IMG/VR virus record: IMGVR_UViG_3300043448_001330
Location: 1-22,365 of that record
Strand: one strand, 5' to 3'
From: a virus
Length of the DNA: 22,365 nt
The notes under the pieces were generated by a model that was given only the letters and a program-made list of their open reading frames with translations, had not been told where the DNA came from and made no database searches. Positions 6,876-14,521 of this stretch are shown piece by piece; the stretch's first letter is position 1; each line of letters begins with the position of its first letter. The translations under genes were made by a program, and so were the position numbers.

Positions 6876-7295
6876 CTAACTATTTAGACGTATTTTTGTA
6901 AAAGGAACTTGTTGTAAATCTTTTATTTCTGATGTGTAAACTTCATAAAGAGAACCTACAATTTCATCCCATGTATATTGACGAGTTTCTCCCCAATGAA
7001 AATTAATTCCTCTAAACCCCCAACTAAAAACATCAGTTACTGCAACAAATGGATTTTGATCGTATCTTATATTTGGCGTCTTGGGATTATATACAAAAAT
7101 GTAATATTTTCCAGTTTCTGGAACTTTTCCACCTTCTTTTAAAGATGCTATAAGATTCAACATAATATCATCAGCATCTTCTGTGCCATTTAAATCTTGA
7201 ACTACTTTACGGATACGATTTATTTTTAAATTTGTATCAGTAAGAAGTTTTTCTTCTTGCTTTTTTCCTTTTGCTTTTATTGGTTTTCTTGGCAT
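6876..7295 (-). CDS. Conserved-looking 139-residue protein of unknown function in baseplate operon
   Basis: I do not recognise a named family. The first 30 residues are very basic (MPRKPIKAKGKKQEEK), followed by a helical stretch with an acidic NGTEDADD. A compact aromatic-rich C-terminal domain follows: GKYYIFVYNPKTPN, FVAVTDVFSWGFRGINFHW, then RQYTWDEIVGSLYEV. The aromatic domain looks folded and under selection. It lies between gp48 and gp4, nine bases before gp48, so it should be a late structural or assembly protein. A basic flexible N-terminus plus folded C-terminus would suit a small virion or DNA-contacting component. That is inference. Confidence 0.65.
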   Translation of the reverse strand: MPRKPIKAKGKKQEEKLLTDTNLKINRIRKVVQDLNGTEDADDIMLNLIASLKEGGKVPETGKYYIFVYNPKTPNIRYDQNPFVAVTDVFSWGFRGINFHWGETRQYTWDEIVGSLYEVYTSEIKDLQQVPFTKIRLNS

Positions 7296-7296
7296 T

Positions 7297-7731
7297 TTAG
7301 ATGTCTAATTCTTTTTCTGTAATGACTTTAAATTGCCATTGACGATCTTCACAAAACTCTTTTGCTGCTTTCCACTTTGCTTGATTTTTTGCATATTCAT
7401 ATGCTTCATAAAGATATTGTTTAGTTTGGCGCTTTGGTTTTGATGGTGGAGACAATTGCTTTAAAGGTTTAATTTCAATTAAATACTTTTTAATTTCACC
7501 ATTTGATTCTTTTACCTTAATATAAAAATCTGGAAAGTATCTATGAATTCTATTGTCTATTGGAGAGCGATAAGGTAAGGCAATTTCTTCAGATCCCCAC
7601 TCTAAAATTCTGTCGTTATTGTCACAATAAACCATAAATTTTCTTTCCCAAAGAGATCTGTATATAATATTGGTAGGATCTCCTTTGTATTTTTGTGGAT
7701 ATGATGGTTTATATTTTCCTTTATATGACAT
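7297..7731 (-). CDS. 4: Head completion protein gp4 (nuclease fold)
   Basis: T4 gp4 (also called gp50 or gp65) acts at head completion after DNA packaging and has a nuclease-like fold. The 144-residue product aligns by eye with T4 gp4: MSYKGKYKPSYPQKYKGDP against MAYSGKWVPKNISKYRGDP, then YRSLWERKFM, EWGSEE, and the catalytic-type PDFYIKV ... LIEIKP, an ExK or D...ExK pattern. I chose ATG at 7731, which reproduces the T4 N-terminus and length (150). A longer frame to 7836 would overlap the divergent gene by 73 bases and is rejected. It is the first gene of the leftward operon. Confidence 0.88.
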   Translation of the reverse strand: MSYKGKYKPSYPQKYKGDPTNIIYRSLWERKFMVYCDNNDRILEWGSEEIALPYRSPIDNRIHRYFPDFYIKVKESNGEIKKYLIEIKPLKQLSPPSKPKRQTKQYLYEAYEYAKNQAKWKAAKEFCEDRQWQFKVITEKELDI

Positions 7732-7739
7732 ACATATAA
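7721..7739. promoter_or_regulatory. Inverted repeat over the gp4 start, with divergent late-promoter-like boxes
   Basis: TTATATG (7721-7727) and CATATAA (7733-7739) are exact inverted repeats with a 5-base loop that contains the gp4 start codon (7729-7731, - strand). On the + strand TATAAGTA (7735-7742) differs by one base from the T4 late box TATAAATA and would start transcription about 14 bases before ATG 7764. On the - strand, CTAAATA (7763-7757) is one base off the NATAAATA-type late box reported for cyanophages and would serve gp4. The 32-base gap must hold both divergent promoters. Confidence 0.4.
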
Positions 7740-7763
7740 GTAAAGAATCACTAAAATATTTAG

Positions 7764-8597
7764 ATGGCAACCCCACCTGCAATAGGTCAAGTACATATGA
7801 ATACTTTGCCAAGTTTTTTAAACTTGGCACGGACAAATTTATATCAGGTTTTTATAGAACCAGGGTGGTTATTAAAAGTCAATCCTAAAGATCCTACAGA
7901 TTTTCTAGAACATTTGAAAAATGGTTCAAAACGTTATGGGAGTATAGATTTTAATCTAGATTTTAAAAATAAATTGAGTTTATTATGTTCTGAAGCAACA
8001 ATTCCAACATCATCTTATGCCACTGCTGAAGTTAAAGACAATTTTATGGGCGTAACTCAAGAATTTGCCCATACCAGAATTAATACTGACATAGATTTTA
8101 CTTTTTATGTTGATCGAGAATATAAAATCTTAGGATTTTTTGAAGCATGGATGGATTATATTTCTGGTGGAGGAGAAATTGCGTTAGATGATGTTAATGC
8201 CTTAGCATCTAGTAATTACTATCGAAGATTTCAATATCCAAATAATTATAAAAATAAATCTGGTTTTTACATTAAGAAATTTGAAAGAGATTGGAATACC
8301 TCTGGAGCACAAAATATATCATTTCAATTAATAAATTCATTTCCCAAATCAGTTACTTCGATTCCAATTTCATATGGAGAAGCTGAATTGATGAAAGTGA
8401 CAGTAACTATGAATTATGATCGTTATATTGTAAGAAGAGAATATGCACCAACACAAGTTGGTAAGATGGAAGTTTCTCCTGGTATTTTCCAGATTGATTT
8501 TGATACTGGATATGGTATTACTTCCGAATACAGATATGCAAATGGACAAGTAGTTCCTTCATCTGTAGTATCTGCACGTGGATTACCTCCACTATAA
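7764..8597 (+). CDS. 54: Baseplate tail-tube initiator, gp54-like (tail-tube fold)
   Basis: This 277-residue protein has tube-protein (gp19-type) features. SEATIPTSSYATAEVKDNFMG and HTRINTDIDFTFYVD come first, then FFEAWMDYISGG, RRFQYPNNYK and FYIKKFERD. It closes with NSFPKSVTSIPISYGEAELMKVTVTMNYDRYIVRR, the final strand pair of tube subunits. gp54 starts tube growth on the gp48 platform and shares this fold. Size (T4 gp54 is 320), separation from gp48 by only two genes, and position before the hub genes favour gp54 over the shorter major tube gp19. It is the first gene of the rightward tail operon, divergent from gp4. A cyanophage-specific tube paralogue is the alternative. Confidence 0.7.
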   Translation: MATPPAIGQVHMNTLPSFLNLARTNLYQVFIEPGWLLKVNPKDPTDFLEHLKNGSKRYGSIDFNLDFKNKLSLLCSEATIPTSSYATAEVKDNFMGVTQEFAHTRINTDIDFTFYVDREYKILGFFEAWMDYISGGGEIALDDVNALASSNYYRRFQYPNNYKNKSGFYIKKFERDWNTSGAQNISFQLINSFPKSVTSIPISYGEAELMKVTVTMNYDRYIVRREYAPTQVGKMEVSPGIFQIDFDTGYGITSEYRYANGQVVPSSVVSARGLPPL

Positions 8598-8601
8598 GTG
8601 C

Positions 8602-8609
8602 AATAAATA
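8602..8609 (+). promoter_or_regulatory. Candidate late promoter before gp26
   Basis: AATAAATA fits the NATAAATA late box described for T4-like cyanophages. It lies in the only real intergenic gap here (8598-8635), with predicted start near 8616 and about 20 bases of leader before ATG 8636. The box is AT-only and such matches are expected by chance in this genome, so the intergenic position is the main support. Confidence 0.5.
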
Positions 8610-8635
8610 ATTCATAATGAATTGTATTGCGGATT

Positions 8636-9358
8636 ATGCCCTTACCAAAGATTTCGACTCCGATTTATGAGTTAGAATTGCCATCAAATGGTAAAAAAAT
8701 TAAATATAGACCATTTTTAGTTAAAGAAGAAAAAATTCTAATATTAGCATTAGAATCCGAAGATATGAAAGATATTACTAATGCTATTGTTCAAATTTTG
8801 AATGAGTGCATTCTTACAAAAAGTATTAAAATATCGGAACTTTCCATGTTTGATATTGAATACTTATTTTTGAATGTTAGATCTAGATCTATTGGTGAAA
8901 GAATAGAAGTTAATGTCACCTGCCCTGATGACAATGAAACGCAGGTTCCCATGGAAATCGACATTGATTCTATTAAGATTCAAAAAGATAAGAATCATTC
9001 CAATATTATTAAATTAGATGATGATATTTCTATGAAGATGAAGTATCCTTCTTTAGATCAATTTGTTGAAAATAATTTTGAATTTAATAATGAAGATACT
9101 GATGTTGATAAGTCTTTAGCAATGATTATATCTTGTATTGATATGGTTTATAATCAAGAGGAGTGTTGGTCTGCTGTTGATTGTACAAAAAAAGAACTTG
9201 AAGAATTTGTTGAACAAATGAATACAAAACAGTTTAAACAAATTGAAGAATTCTTCACTACGATGCCTAAATTGTCACATACAATTGTCGTAAAGAATCC
9301 AAAAACTAAAGTTGAAAGTGAAGTTGTTTTGGAGGGTTTAGCTAGTTTTTTCACCTGA
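8636..9358 (+). CDS. 26: Baseplate hub assembly protein gp26
   Basis: gp26 acts in building the baseplate hub in T4. The 240-residue product starts MPLPKISTPIYELELPSNGKKIKYRPFLVKEEKILILALES, the typical N-terminus of this family: a short target-like peptide, then YRPFLVKEEK. It continues with helical ILNECI and DIEYLFLNVRSRSIGE segments and a cysteine-containing CPDDN turn. ATG 8636 is preferred over an upstream in-frame TTG at 8627. The last strand-helix (EVVLEGLASFFT) abuts the next gene, which overlaps it as TGATG. This compact gp26-short-gene pair is common in marine T4-like phages. Confidence 0.82.
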   Translation: MPLPKISTPIYELELPSNGKKIKYRPFLVKEEKILILALESEDMKDITNAIVQILNECILTKSIKISELSMFDIEYLFLNVRSRSIGERIEVNVTCPDDNETQVPMEIDIDSIKIQKDKNHSNIIKLDDDISMKMKYPSLDQFVENNFEFNNEDTDVDKSLAMIISCIDMVYNQEECWSAVDCTKKELEEFVEQMNTKQFKQIEEFFTTMPKLSHTIVVKNPKTKVESEVVLEGLASFFT

Positions 9359-9537
9359 TGATGGCTCACACTAATGTTGAGTCATATTTTAAGATTAATT
9401 TTGCGTTGATTCAACACCATAAATATTCATTGTGGGAGATTGAAAATTTAATTCCATGGGAACGTGATGTTTATGTGAGTCTTTTACAAAACCACATAGA
9501 AGAAGAAAACGCCAAAGCGCAACAACGTGGAAATTAA
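9358..9537 (+). CDS. 51: Short baseplate hub assembly protein, gp51-like
   Basis: This 59-residue protein is MMAHTNVESYFKINFALIQH, followed by HKYSLWEIENLIPWERDVYVSLLQNHIEEENAKAQQRG. The pattern of a short helix, W-E-I-E, I-P-W-E-R-D-V-Y and an acidic-basic C-terminal helix is seen in small tail-assembly factors that overlap gp26 in T4-like marine phages. I recall some being annotated as gp51, baseplate hub assembly catalyst. T4 gp51 itself is much longer, so the label is tentative. Two adjacent ATGs (9358 and 9361) overlap the gp26 stop. The 3' end overlaps the following gene by 11 bases, so all three are translationally linked. Confidence 0.6.
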   Translation: MMAHTNVESYFKINFALIQHHKYSLWEIENLIPWERDVYVSLLQNHIEEENAKAQQRGN

Positions 9538-11881
9538 TCAAGTTTATAAAGCACCAGCAGTACCAAAGATTAGTAGAAGAAATGTTAAATCTTCGGTATT
9601 TTCTGGTGCAACCACGTCACAATTAACCCTTAAAAAAACATCTTTTAGTTTTGTAAAATCTTTTATAAAACCAAAAGTATCTTCATTATCACCAACTGAA
9701 CTTCAAAAACCCGAAACTGAAATTAGAGAAAGACTAAGTATACCAAGTATATTTGGTCTTGGAAAATCTCTTGAACAAACTAATAAAGTTCTTGCAGATA
9801 TAAAGAATCAATTATCTCTGGACTTTATTAGTAGAATCTTTAATGAAAAGAAGTCTTTAGAAGAAGAAAAGAAAAAAATAACATCAAGAAAAGTTGCAGA
9901 TAAAGAAGCAAAAATAGAAAAAGGTGCTAAGGGAGGAATATTAGGTAAAAGTTTTGAAAAAGTAACAGCACCATTTAGAAGTATTTTTAATAAATTAATA
10001 GATTTCTTTTCTATTATCTTAACTGGTATTTTAGTAAATAATGCGTTTGAATGGTTAAAAAAGGATGAAAATAAAAAGAAATTAACAGAATTTTTTAAAT
10101 TTATAGGAGAGTATTGGCAGGAACTTTTAATTATCTTTGCTGCTTATAAACTAGCAAAGTTAGTTGGTGTTATTTTTGGAATTGGATTAAAACTTAAAAA
10201 ACTTGTTGGTTGGTTTAAAAATAGCTTTGGACCAAAACCTAAACCACCTACTACTACACCTAAACCCACACCTATTCTATCTAATCCAAAATTGAGTAGA
10301 ATGAATGAATCTTATAGTAGATTCATTGCAGGTAAATCTAATATTATTGATAGATTAAGATTGATGAGAAGGGGAATGATAGGTCCCCGTCAATTGTTTA
10401 CTAAAGGTAGTTTTGAAGCATTAAAAGGAACTGTTAAAACTCCTTCCACAACTCCTAAAATTCCTGGTGGTAAAACTTTTGGACGTGGTGGATTACGTGG
10501 TGGATTAGTTGGTACAGTAGCACTGACATTAGCAGAAATGTTTACTCCACAAATTCAAAGTGTGGTTGGTGATTTATATAATAAAATGGGTATTGGAATG
10601 GGTAATAGATCTGATGAAGATTTGAAAAAAGAATATAAAGAAGAATACATTAATTTTACTAAGTATAATGAACAACAAGCAAATCTTCCATTTGGTGGAA
10701 AACAATCTTCTTTTGAAGAATGGGAATTTGGTAGATTGAAGTTATTGCGCGATGAACTAAAAAAGAGAAAAATTAAATTTTCTCAAGGTGGAACTATTCC
10801 TTTTGCATCTTCAAGAGGAATAAATTCTCCTTATGGTGGAGTTCTTAATCGTTCAGGAACTGTCGGTCAAGGTGATCAGGCAGGAATTGATATGGTTCCT
10901 GCAATGACTAAATCTGGGAGACCTGTAAGATTAAATGTTGGTGAAGAAGTTACAATTACTAAAACATCTGAAGCAATGCGTTGGAGACCATTATTAAAAG
11001 ATGTTAATGATAATGGGGCAAGAATGTGGCAGGCATTTACTAACGCGATTAAAAGGCAAGAAGAAGTTAATGTAATAGAAACTGGAAATACTGATAATTT
11101 TTCTGAGATTCTTGGAAACTACGAAAAAATCTTAAAAGATGAAGAGAGAAGACTGAGACAAAAGTATATAAAATCTATTGGCGGAACACCTGCTCCCACT
11201 CCGACTCCTACTCCGACTCCTACTCCTCCTACTCCTACTCCTACTCCTACTCCTACTCCGACTCCTACTCCTCCTACTCCTGCTCCCACTCCTACTCCTA
11301 CTCCGACTCCTACTCCTCCTACTCCTGCTGCCACTCCTTCTGCTGCTAGTTCTTCTACTCCTGCTACTCCTGCCACTCCTGCCACTCCTGCTACTGGAGT
11401 TACTGCGGCACCAATGCCAAATGCTTCTCAATCAGGTGCTCCAGGAATTCCAGGAAGTTCAAATGCCCCTAGAATTGGAGAATCAGTCGGAAACCCACCA
11501 CCACCAAAACCAACTTCCCCCGCCATTCCTGATTCTGGAATTCAACCATTAGATCCAAATAATGTTAAACCATTACAAGTTTTACCCTTTAAAACTGATA
11601 CATCCTTTAATTATAAATCTTATTTTTCAAATTCCGTAAAGTTAGAACCAAATAATTTGCAAAAAGTATTTAAGGATACAAGTAACTTACTGGCATCTTC
11701 AACTTCATCTCTTAATGTGATTAATATGCCACTACCCCCAATAACAGTGGATAATTCAAAATCTGGCAGTGTTCCCGCACCATCTGGTAATCCAACACCT
11801 TTACCAAATATTTCTTCAATTAATCCTTTATATGAAGAAGACATTGCATTGACTGCTGTTACTTTAGGTATATTAGTATGA
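9527..11881 (+). CDS. Tape-measure-like tail protein with Pro-Thr linker
   Basis: This 784-residue protein has a basic N-terminus and a long charged helical part (about 60-155). A strongly hydrophobic stretch follows (159-172, IDFFSIILTGILVNN), with a second hydrophobic helix near 200-230. Residues 419-480 hold SQGGTIPF ... GIDMVPAM ... LNVGEEVTI, the Gly-rich plus V-P-A ... GE-V-x-I pattern often seen near the end of phage tape-measure proteins. A Pro-Thr-Ala repeat fills 554-624, followed by a disordered Pro-rich tail. It starts at GTG 9527, overlapping the gp51-like gene. It shares the GI(L/V)VNN element with the next gene, suggesting paralogy. Role as tape measure (T4 gp29 equivalent) is inferred from position and size. 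Confidence 0.6.
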   Translation: MEINQVYKAPAVPKISRRNVKSSVFSGATTSQLTLKKTSFSFVKSFIKPKVSSLSPTELQKPETEIRERLSIPSIFGLGKSLEQTNKVLADIKNQLSLDFISRIFNEKKSLEEEKKKITSRKVADKEAKIEKGAKGGILGKSFEKVTAPFRSIFNKLIDFFSIILTGILVNNAFEWLKKDENKKKLTEFFKFIGEYWQELLIIFAAYKLAKLVGVIFGIGLKLKKLVGWFKNSFGPKPKPPTTTPKPTPILSNPKLSRMNESYSRFIAGKSNIIDRLRLMRRGMIGPRQLFTKGSFEALKGTVKTPSTTPKIPGGKTFGRGGLRGGLVGTVALTLAEMFTPQIQSVVGDLYNKMGIGMGNRSDEDLKKEYKEEYINFTKYNEQQANLPFGGKQSSFEEWEFGRLKLLRDELKKRKIKFSQGGTIPFASSRGINSPYGGVLNRSGTVGQGDQAGIDMVPAMTKSGRPVRLNVGEEVTITKTSEAMRWRPLLKDVNDNGARMWQAFTNAIKRQEEVNVIETGNTDNFSEILGNYEKILKDEERRLRQKYIKSIGGTPAPTPTPTPTPTPPTPTPTPTPTPTPTPPTPAPTPTPTPTPTPPTPAATPSAASSSTPATPATPATPATGVTAAPMPNASQSGAPGIPGSSNAPRIGESVGNPPPPKPTSPAIPDSGIQPLDPNNVKPLQVLPFKTDTSFNYKSYFSNSVKLEPNNLQKVFKDTSNLLASSTSSLNVINMPLPPITVDNSKSGSVPAPSGNPTPLPNISSINPLYEEDIALTAVTLGILV
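11187..11397 (+). repeat. Pro-Thr codon repeat (CCT ACT CCG)
   Basis: In-frame tandem proline and threonine codons form a low-complexity tract. It includes a 42-base exact direct repeat (11243-11284 and 11288-11329, period 45). The tract is far richer in C and poorer in A than flanking DNA and all on one strand. It should be prone to length change by slippage and encodes an extended, rigid linker. Confidence 0.9.
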
Positions 11882-14517
11882 TTGATACTATTACAAAAAG
11901 ACTAAAATTAAATGTCACAAATATTAGAAGTTCTTTAATTTCTAACCGAAAAAAAATTAAAAAGATAAATTCTGAAAAGAATAGATTTGTTTTGGTGACA
12001 AAAAAACAAGAAGATGTTAAAAAAAAAGAATCTAAAATAGAGTCTTCTGATAAAATATCAGTTATTCAGTCTATAGGCAAAAAATTATTGTCTGGTCCTT
12101 TAAGTTTAATTGATAAATTTAAAGAATTTTTTGGATTAGTGTTATTGGGCATTGTAGTTAATAATTTGCCTACGATTGTTACAAAATTTCAAGAAGTTTT
12201 AAGCAATATACAACTTTTTTTAGATAAAAATCCTTGGATAATCAGTACGATTAAATGGTTTGGAACTAAATTTGCTGAAGGAATTGTTGGTCTTGCAAAA
12301 ATTATTAAATCTGTAAGACCTTATATTGGCGGATCATTTAAATTTGCTCTTGATACACTTAAGACTACTAAAAACCAAATTGGAATGTTAATATCAACTT
12401 TTGATGAGTTAGATTTAAGTTTTGGTGGATTAATTAAAGATTTGAATGTTGATAAGATTCCAGATGTAAATAAAGATCCTGCAAAATATTCTGAATTTGT
12501 AGCTGGCGGTGGCAAAAAAGCTTTAGAACAAAAAGGTCAAACAGTTGATGAGGTTGTAGCGCAGGGACAAAAAAATATTCAAAAATATTATCCAACTCCA
12601 TCTCCAAAACAACCAGAACCACAAGCACAACCACAAGCACAACCTCAACCACAACCGCAATTGATGCCCCCTGGATCTATGTATCCAGAACCACAAAAGT
12701 TTGCAAGGGGTGGAATTATAGGTAATATTCCATCTCAAGAAGGAACTGGACGAGGTGGACCTTCTGATGTTTCTAAAACTGCACCATATTTATTAAAACC
12801 TGGTCCAAAACCAACAACACGTACTCCTTATGCTCGTCCGGGTGGAACTGCTATAGGAAAAAGAACTATAAGAGCAATTAATTATTTTGAAAGATTTAAA
12901 CAAAATGTTTCTAATTCTGAAGAAATATCACAGAAAAATGAGGAAAATAATAATTCATTCTTTAAAATTTTAAAAAAACTGAATGAAATTAAAACTCTCA
13001 GATTAAAGGTTAAAGATGATGAAGGTAATGGCGGAGGAGGAGGCGGAGGAGGCGGCGGCGGTGGTGAAGGAGGTGGAGATTTTACAGGAACTGCCGCCGA
13101 TATTCCGCCAGAAGGTAAAGCACTTTTAGATGCTATTTCTGGTGCAGAAGCACCTGGATATAATTCAAGATATCCAAGTAAAACTTTTAGTAATGGATAT
13201 AAAGATCATCCAAGAATTTCAGAACCAACACCAGATGGACGAACTAGTGATGCTGCTGGAAGATATCAATTTTTATCTTCTACTTGGGATTCTTATAAAC
13301 CAGCAAAGGCATTTACTCCAGAAAATCAAGACATTGCTGCTTGGAAATTAGCAACTGCAACTTATGGATATGGAGAGGCGGGCATAGTTAAAGATCTTCA
13401 AAAAGATCCAATGAAAGTTGCCGATAAGTTAAAAGGACAATGGCCATCCCTTCCTGGAGGATCTCAACCAAATAATGCTACTTCAGGATTTTTAAGTAGA
13501 TATAAAGCTGCTCTAAAAAGATATAAAGAATTAACTACTAAACCAACTGCAGGTGCTTTTAGAAATGTTTTACCTCAAGGAAATCCGCAATTTTCAAGTG
13601 GTTTTCAAACAAATGATAGACCTGGACATAATGGTATAGATATTGGTGTAGATGTGAATGCTCCCGTTGTTGCTCTACAGACTGGAAAAGTTGTTGATTT
13701 TTATAATAGTTTTGGTGGTGTTGGAAATGCAGTTGTAGTTCAACATTCAGATAAAACAAAATTAATTTATGGACATGTTGTAGCATCTGGTGGATTAAAA
13801 GTAGGTGATCCAGTACAAAAAGGACAGGTAATTGCAAAAGTTGTATATTATAGAGGACCAAGTGGAGAAGATTACACACATTTACATTTAGAAAGAGTTG
13901 TAGGTGGAAGGTGGGTTAATCCTATTCCACTTTTGAATTCTGTAGAAAGTAGCAGACAAGAAGATTTAAAAAGAAATGATCCAAGAAGAAAAATAGAACC
14001 TGGTAAATTAGGTCCGGTTTTACCAACCACAACAACACAGTCTATAATGGCACCAACTCCATCGGTTCCATTTGGTAAAGTATTTACATTTGTTGCAAGA
14101 GATGGTAAAAAATATCAAGTTCAATTTGGTAAATTTTTTGAATACCCATTGGGAATTATTCCAGTAGATACATCTAAAACAAACAATAAGTGGTTAATTG
14201 ATGACTACAATAAAGCAGTTGAAGGATATCAAATTAACAAACAAAGTAATGTAAAACCTTCTTCAAATAGTGGAGGAGAAGGTTCTAATGCAGCATCTTT
14301 AATTTCTCCCAAATCTAAAAATTCTGACATTGCTTCTTTAGGTTCTGGTTTGGGTCAACAAAAAGATGTTGTGATAGTAAATAGAACACAACCAATAATC
14401 GTAAAAGATATTCAAACAATAGCAATGGTTACACCAGTACAAACAGATTCGGAAAGTAATAAAGTATCAACAACATCGCGCATTTTTGCTGGCGCTAGAG
14501 ATAGTATAGGAGCATAA
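11878..14517 (+). CDS. Tape-measure-like tail protein with GH104 lysozyme and M23 peptidase domains
   Basis: This 879-residue virion-type protein combines several parts. A hydrophobic element sits at residues 84-96 (FFGLVLLGIVVNN), like the upstream protein. A Pro-Gln tract lies near 240-260, then FARGGIIGN ... GGPSD tape-measure-style residues, and a poly-Gly linker near 384-400. Residues 412-555 resemble the lambda R endolysin (GH104): SGAEAPGY with candidate catalytic Glu424, DHPR at 443-446, AGRYQF at 460-465, and WPSLPGG from 522. Residues about 580-690 are an M23 endopeptidase with HNGID (His584, Asp588), YGHV (His633) and HLHLE (His668, His670), all zinc and catalytic residues intact. 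It would cut glycan and peptide of the cell wall during DNA entry. Its ATG overlaps the previous stop. Confidence 0.82.
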   Translation: MIDTITKRLKLNVTNIRSSLISNRKKIKKINSEKNRFVLVTKKQEDVKKKESKIESSDKISVIQSIGKKLLSGPLSLIDKFKEFFGLVLLGIVVNNLPTIVTKFQEVLSNIQLFLDKNPWIISTIKWFGTKFAEGIVGLAKIIKSVRPYIGGSFKFALDTLKTTKNQIGMLISTFDELDLSFGGLIKDLNVDKIPDVNKDPAKYSEFVAGGGKKALEQKGQTVDEVVAQGQKNIQKYYPTPSPKQPEPQAQPQAQPQPQPQLMPPGSMYPEPQKFARGGIIGNIPSQEGTGRGGPSDVSKTAPYLLKPGPKPTTRTPYARPGGTAIGKRTIRAINYFERFKQNVSNSEEISQKNEENNNSFFKILKKLNEIKTLRLKVKDDEGNGGGGGGGGGGGGEGGGDFTGTAADIPPEGKALLDAISGAEAPGYNSRYPSKTFSNGYKDHPRISEPTPDGRTSDAAGRYQFLSSTWDSYKPAKAFTPENQDIAAWKLATATYGYGEAGIVKDLQKDPMKVADKLKGQWPSLPGGSQPNNATSGFLSRYKAALKRYKELTTKPTAGAFRNVLPQGNPQFSSGFQTNDRPGHNGIDIGVDVNAPVVALQTGKVVDFYNSFGGVGNAVVVQHSDKTKLIYGHVVASGGLKVGDPVQKGQVIAKVVYYRGPSGEDYTHLHLERVVGGRWVNPIPLLNSVESSRQEDLKRNDPRRKIEPGKLGPVLPTTTTQSIMAPTPSVPFGKVFTFVARDGKKYQVQFGKFFEYPLGIIPVDTSKTNNKWLIDDYNKAVEGYQINKQSNVKPSSNSGGEGSNAASLISPKSKNSDIASLGSGLGQQKDVVIVNRTQPIIVKDIQTIAMVTPVQTDSESNKVSTTSRIFAGARDSIGA
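13028..13080 (+). repeat. Poly-glycine linker tract (GGA/GGC)
   Basis: A run of Gly codons, broken by Glu, lies between the N-terminal and lytic parts of the tail lysin. It is G-rich in an AT-rich gene and looks like a flexible tether that keeps the enzymes free from the assembled tail. Slippage could alter its length. Confidence 0.75.
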
Positions 14518-14521
14518 AATC

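Noticed and set aside
7732-7836. Longer gp4 start giving 35 extra N-terminal residues
   Set aside because: It would overlap the divergent gp54-like gene by 73 bases. The shorter start gives the T4-like MSYKGK N-terminus and length.
9418-9425. CATAAATA late-box match inside the gp51-like gene, about 100 bases before the tape-measure-like gene
   Set aside because: It might be an internal late promoter, but it is coding and a chance match is as likely. Not strong enough to list.
11119-11552. Open frames on both strands of the Pro-Thr tract (poly Gly-Val, Arg-Ser and Leu)
   Set aside because: Low-complexity shadows of the repeat. The Pro-Thr frame belongs to the long intact tail protein.
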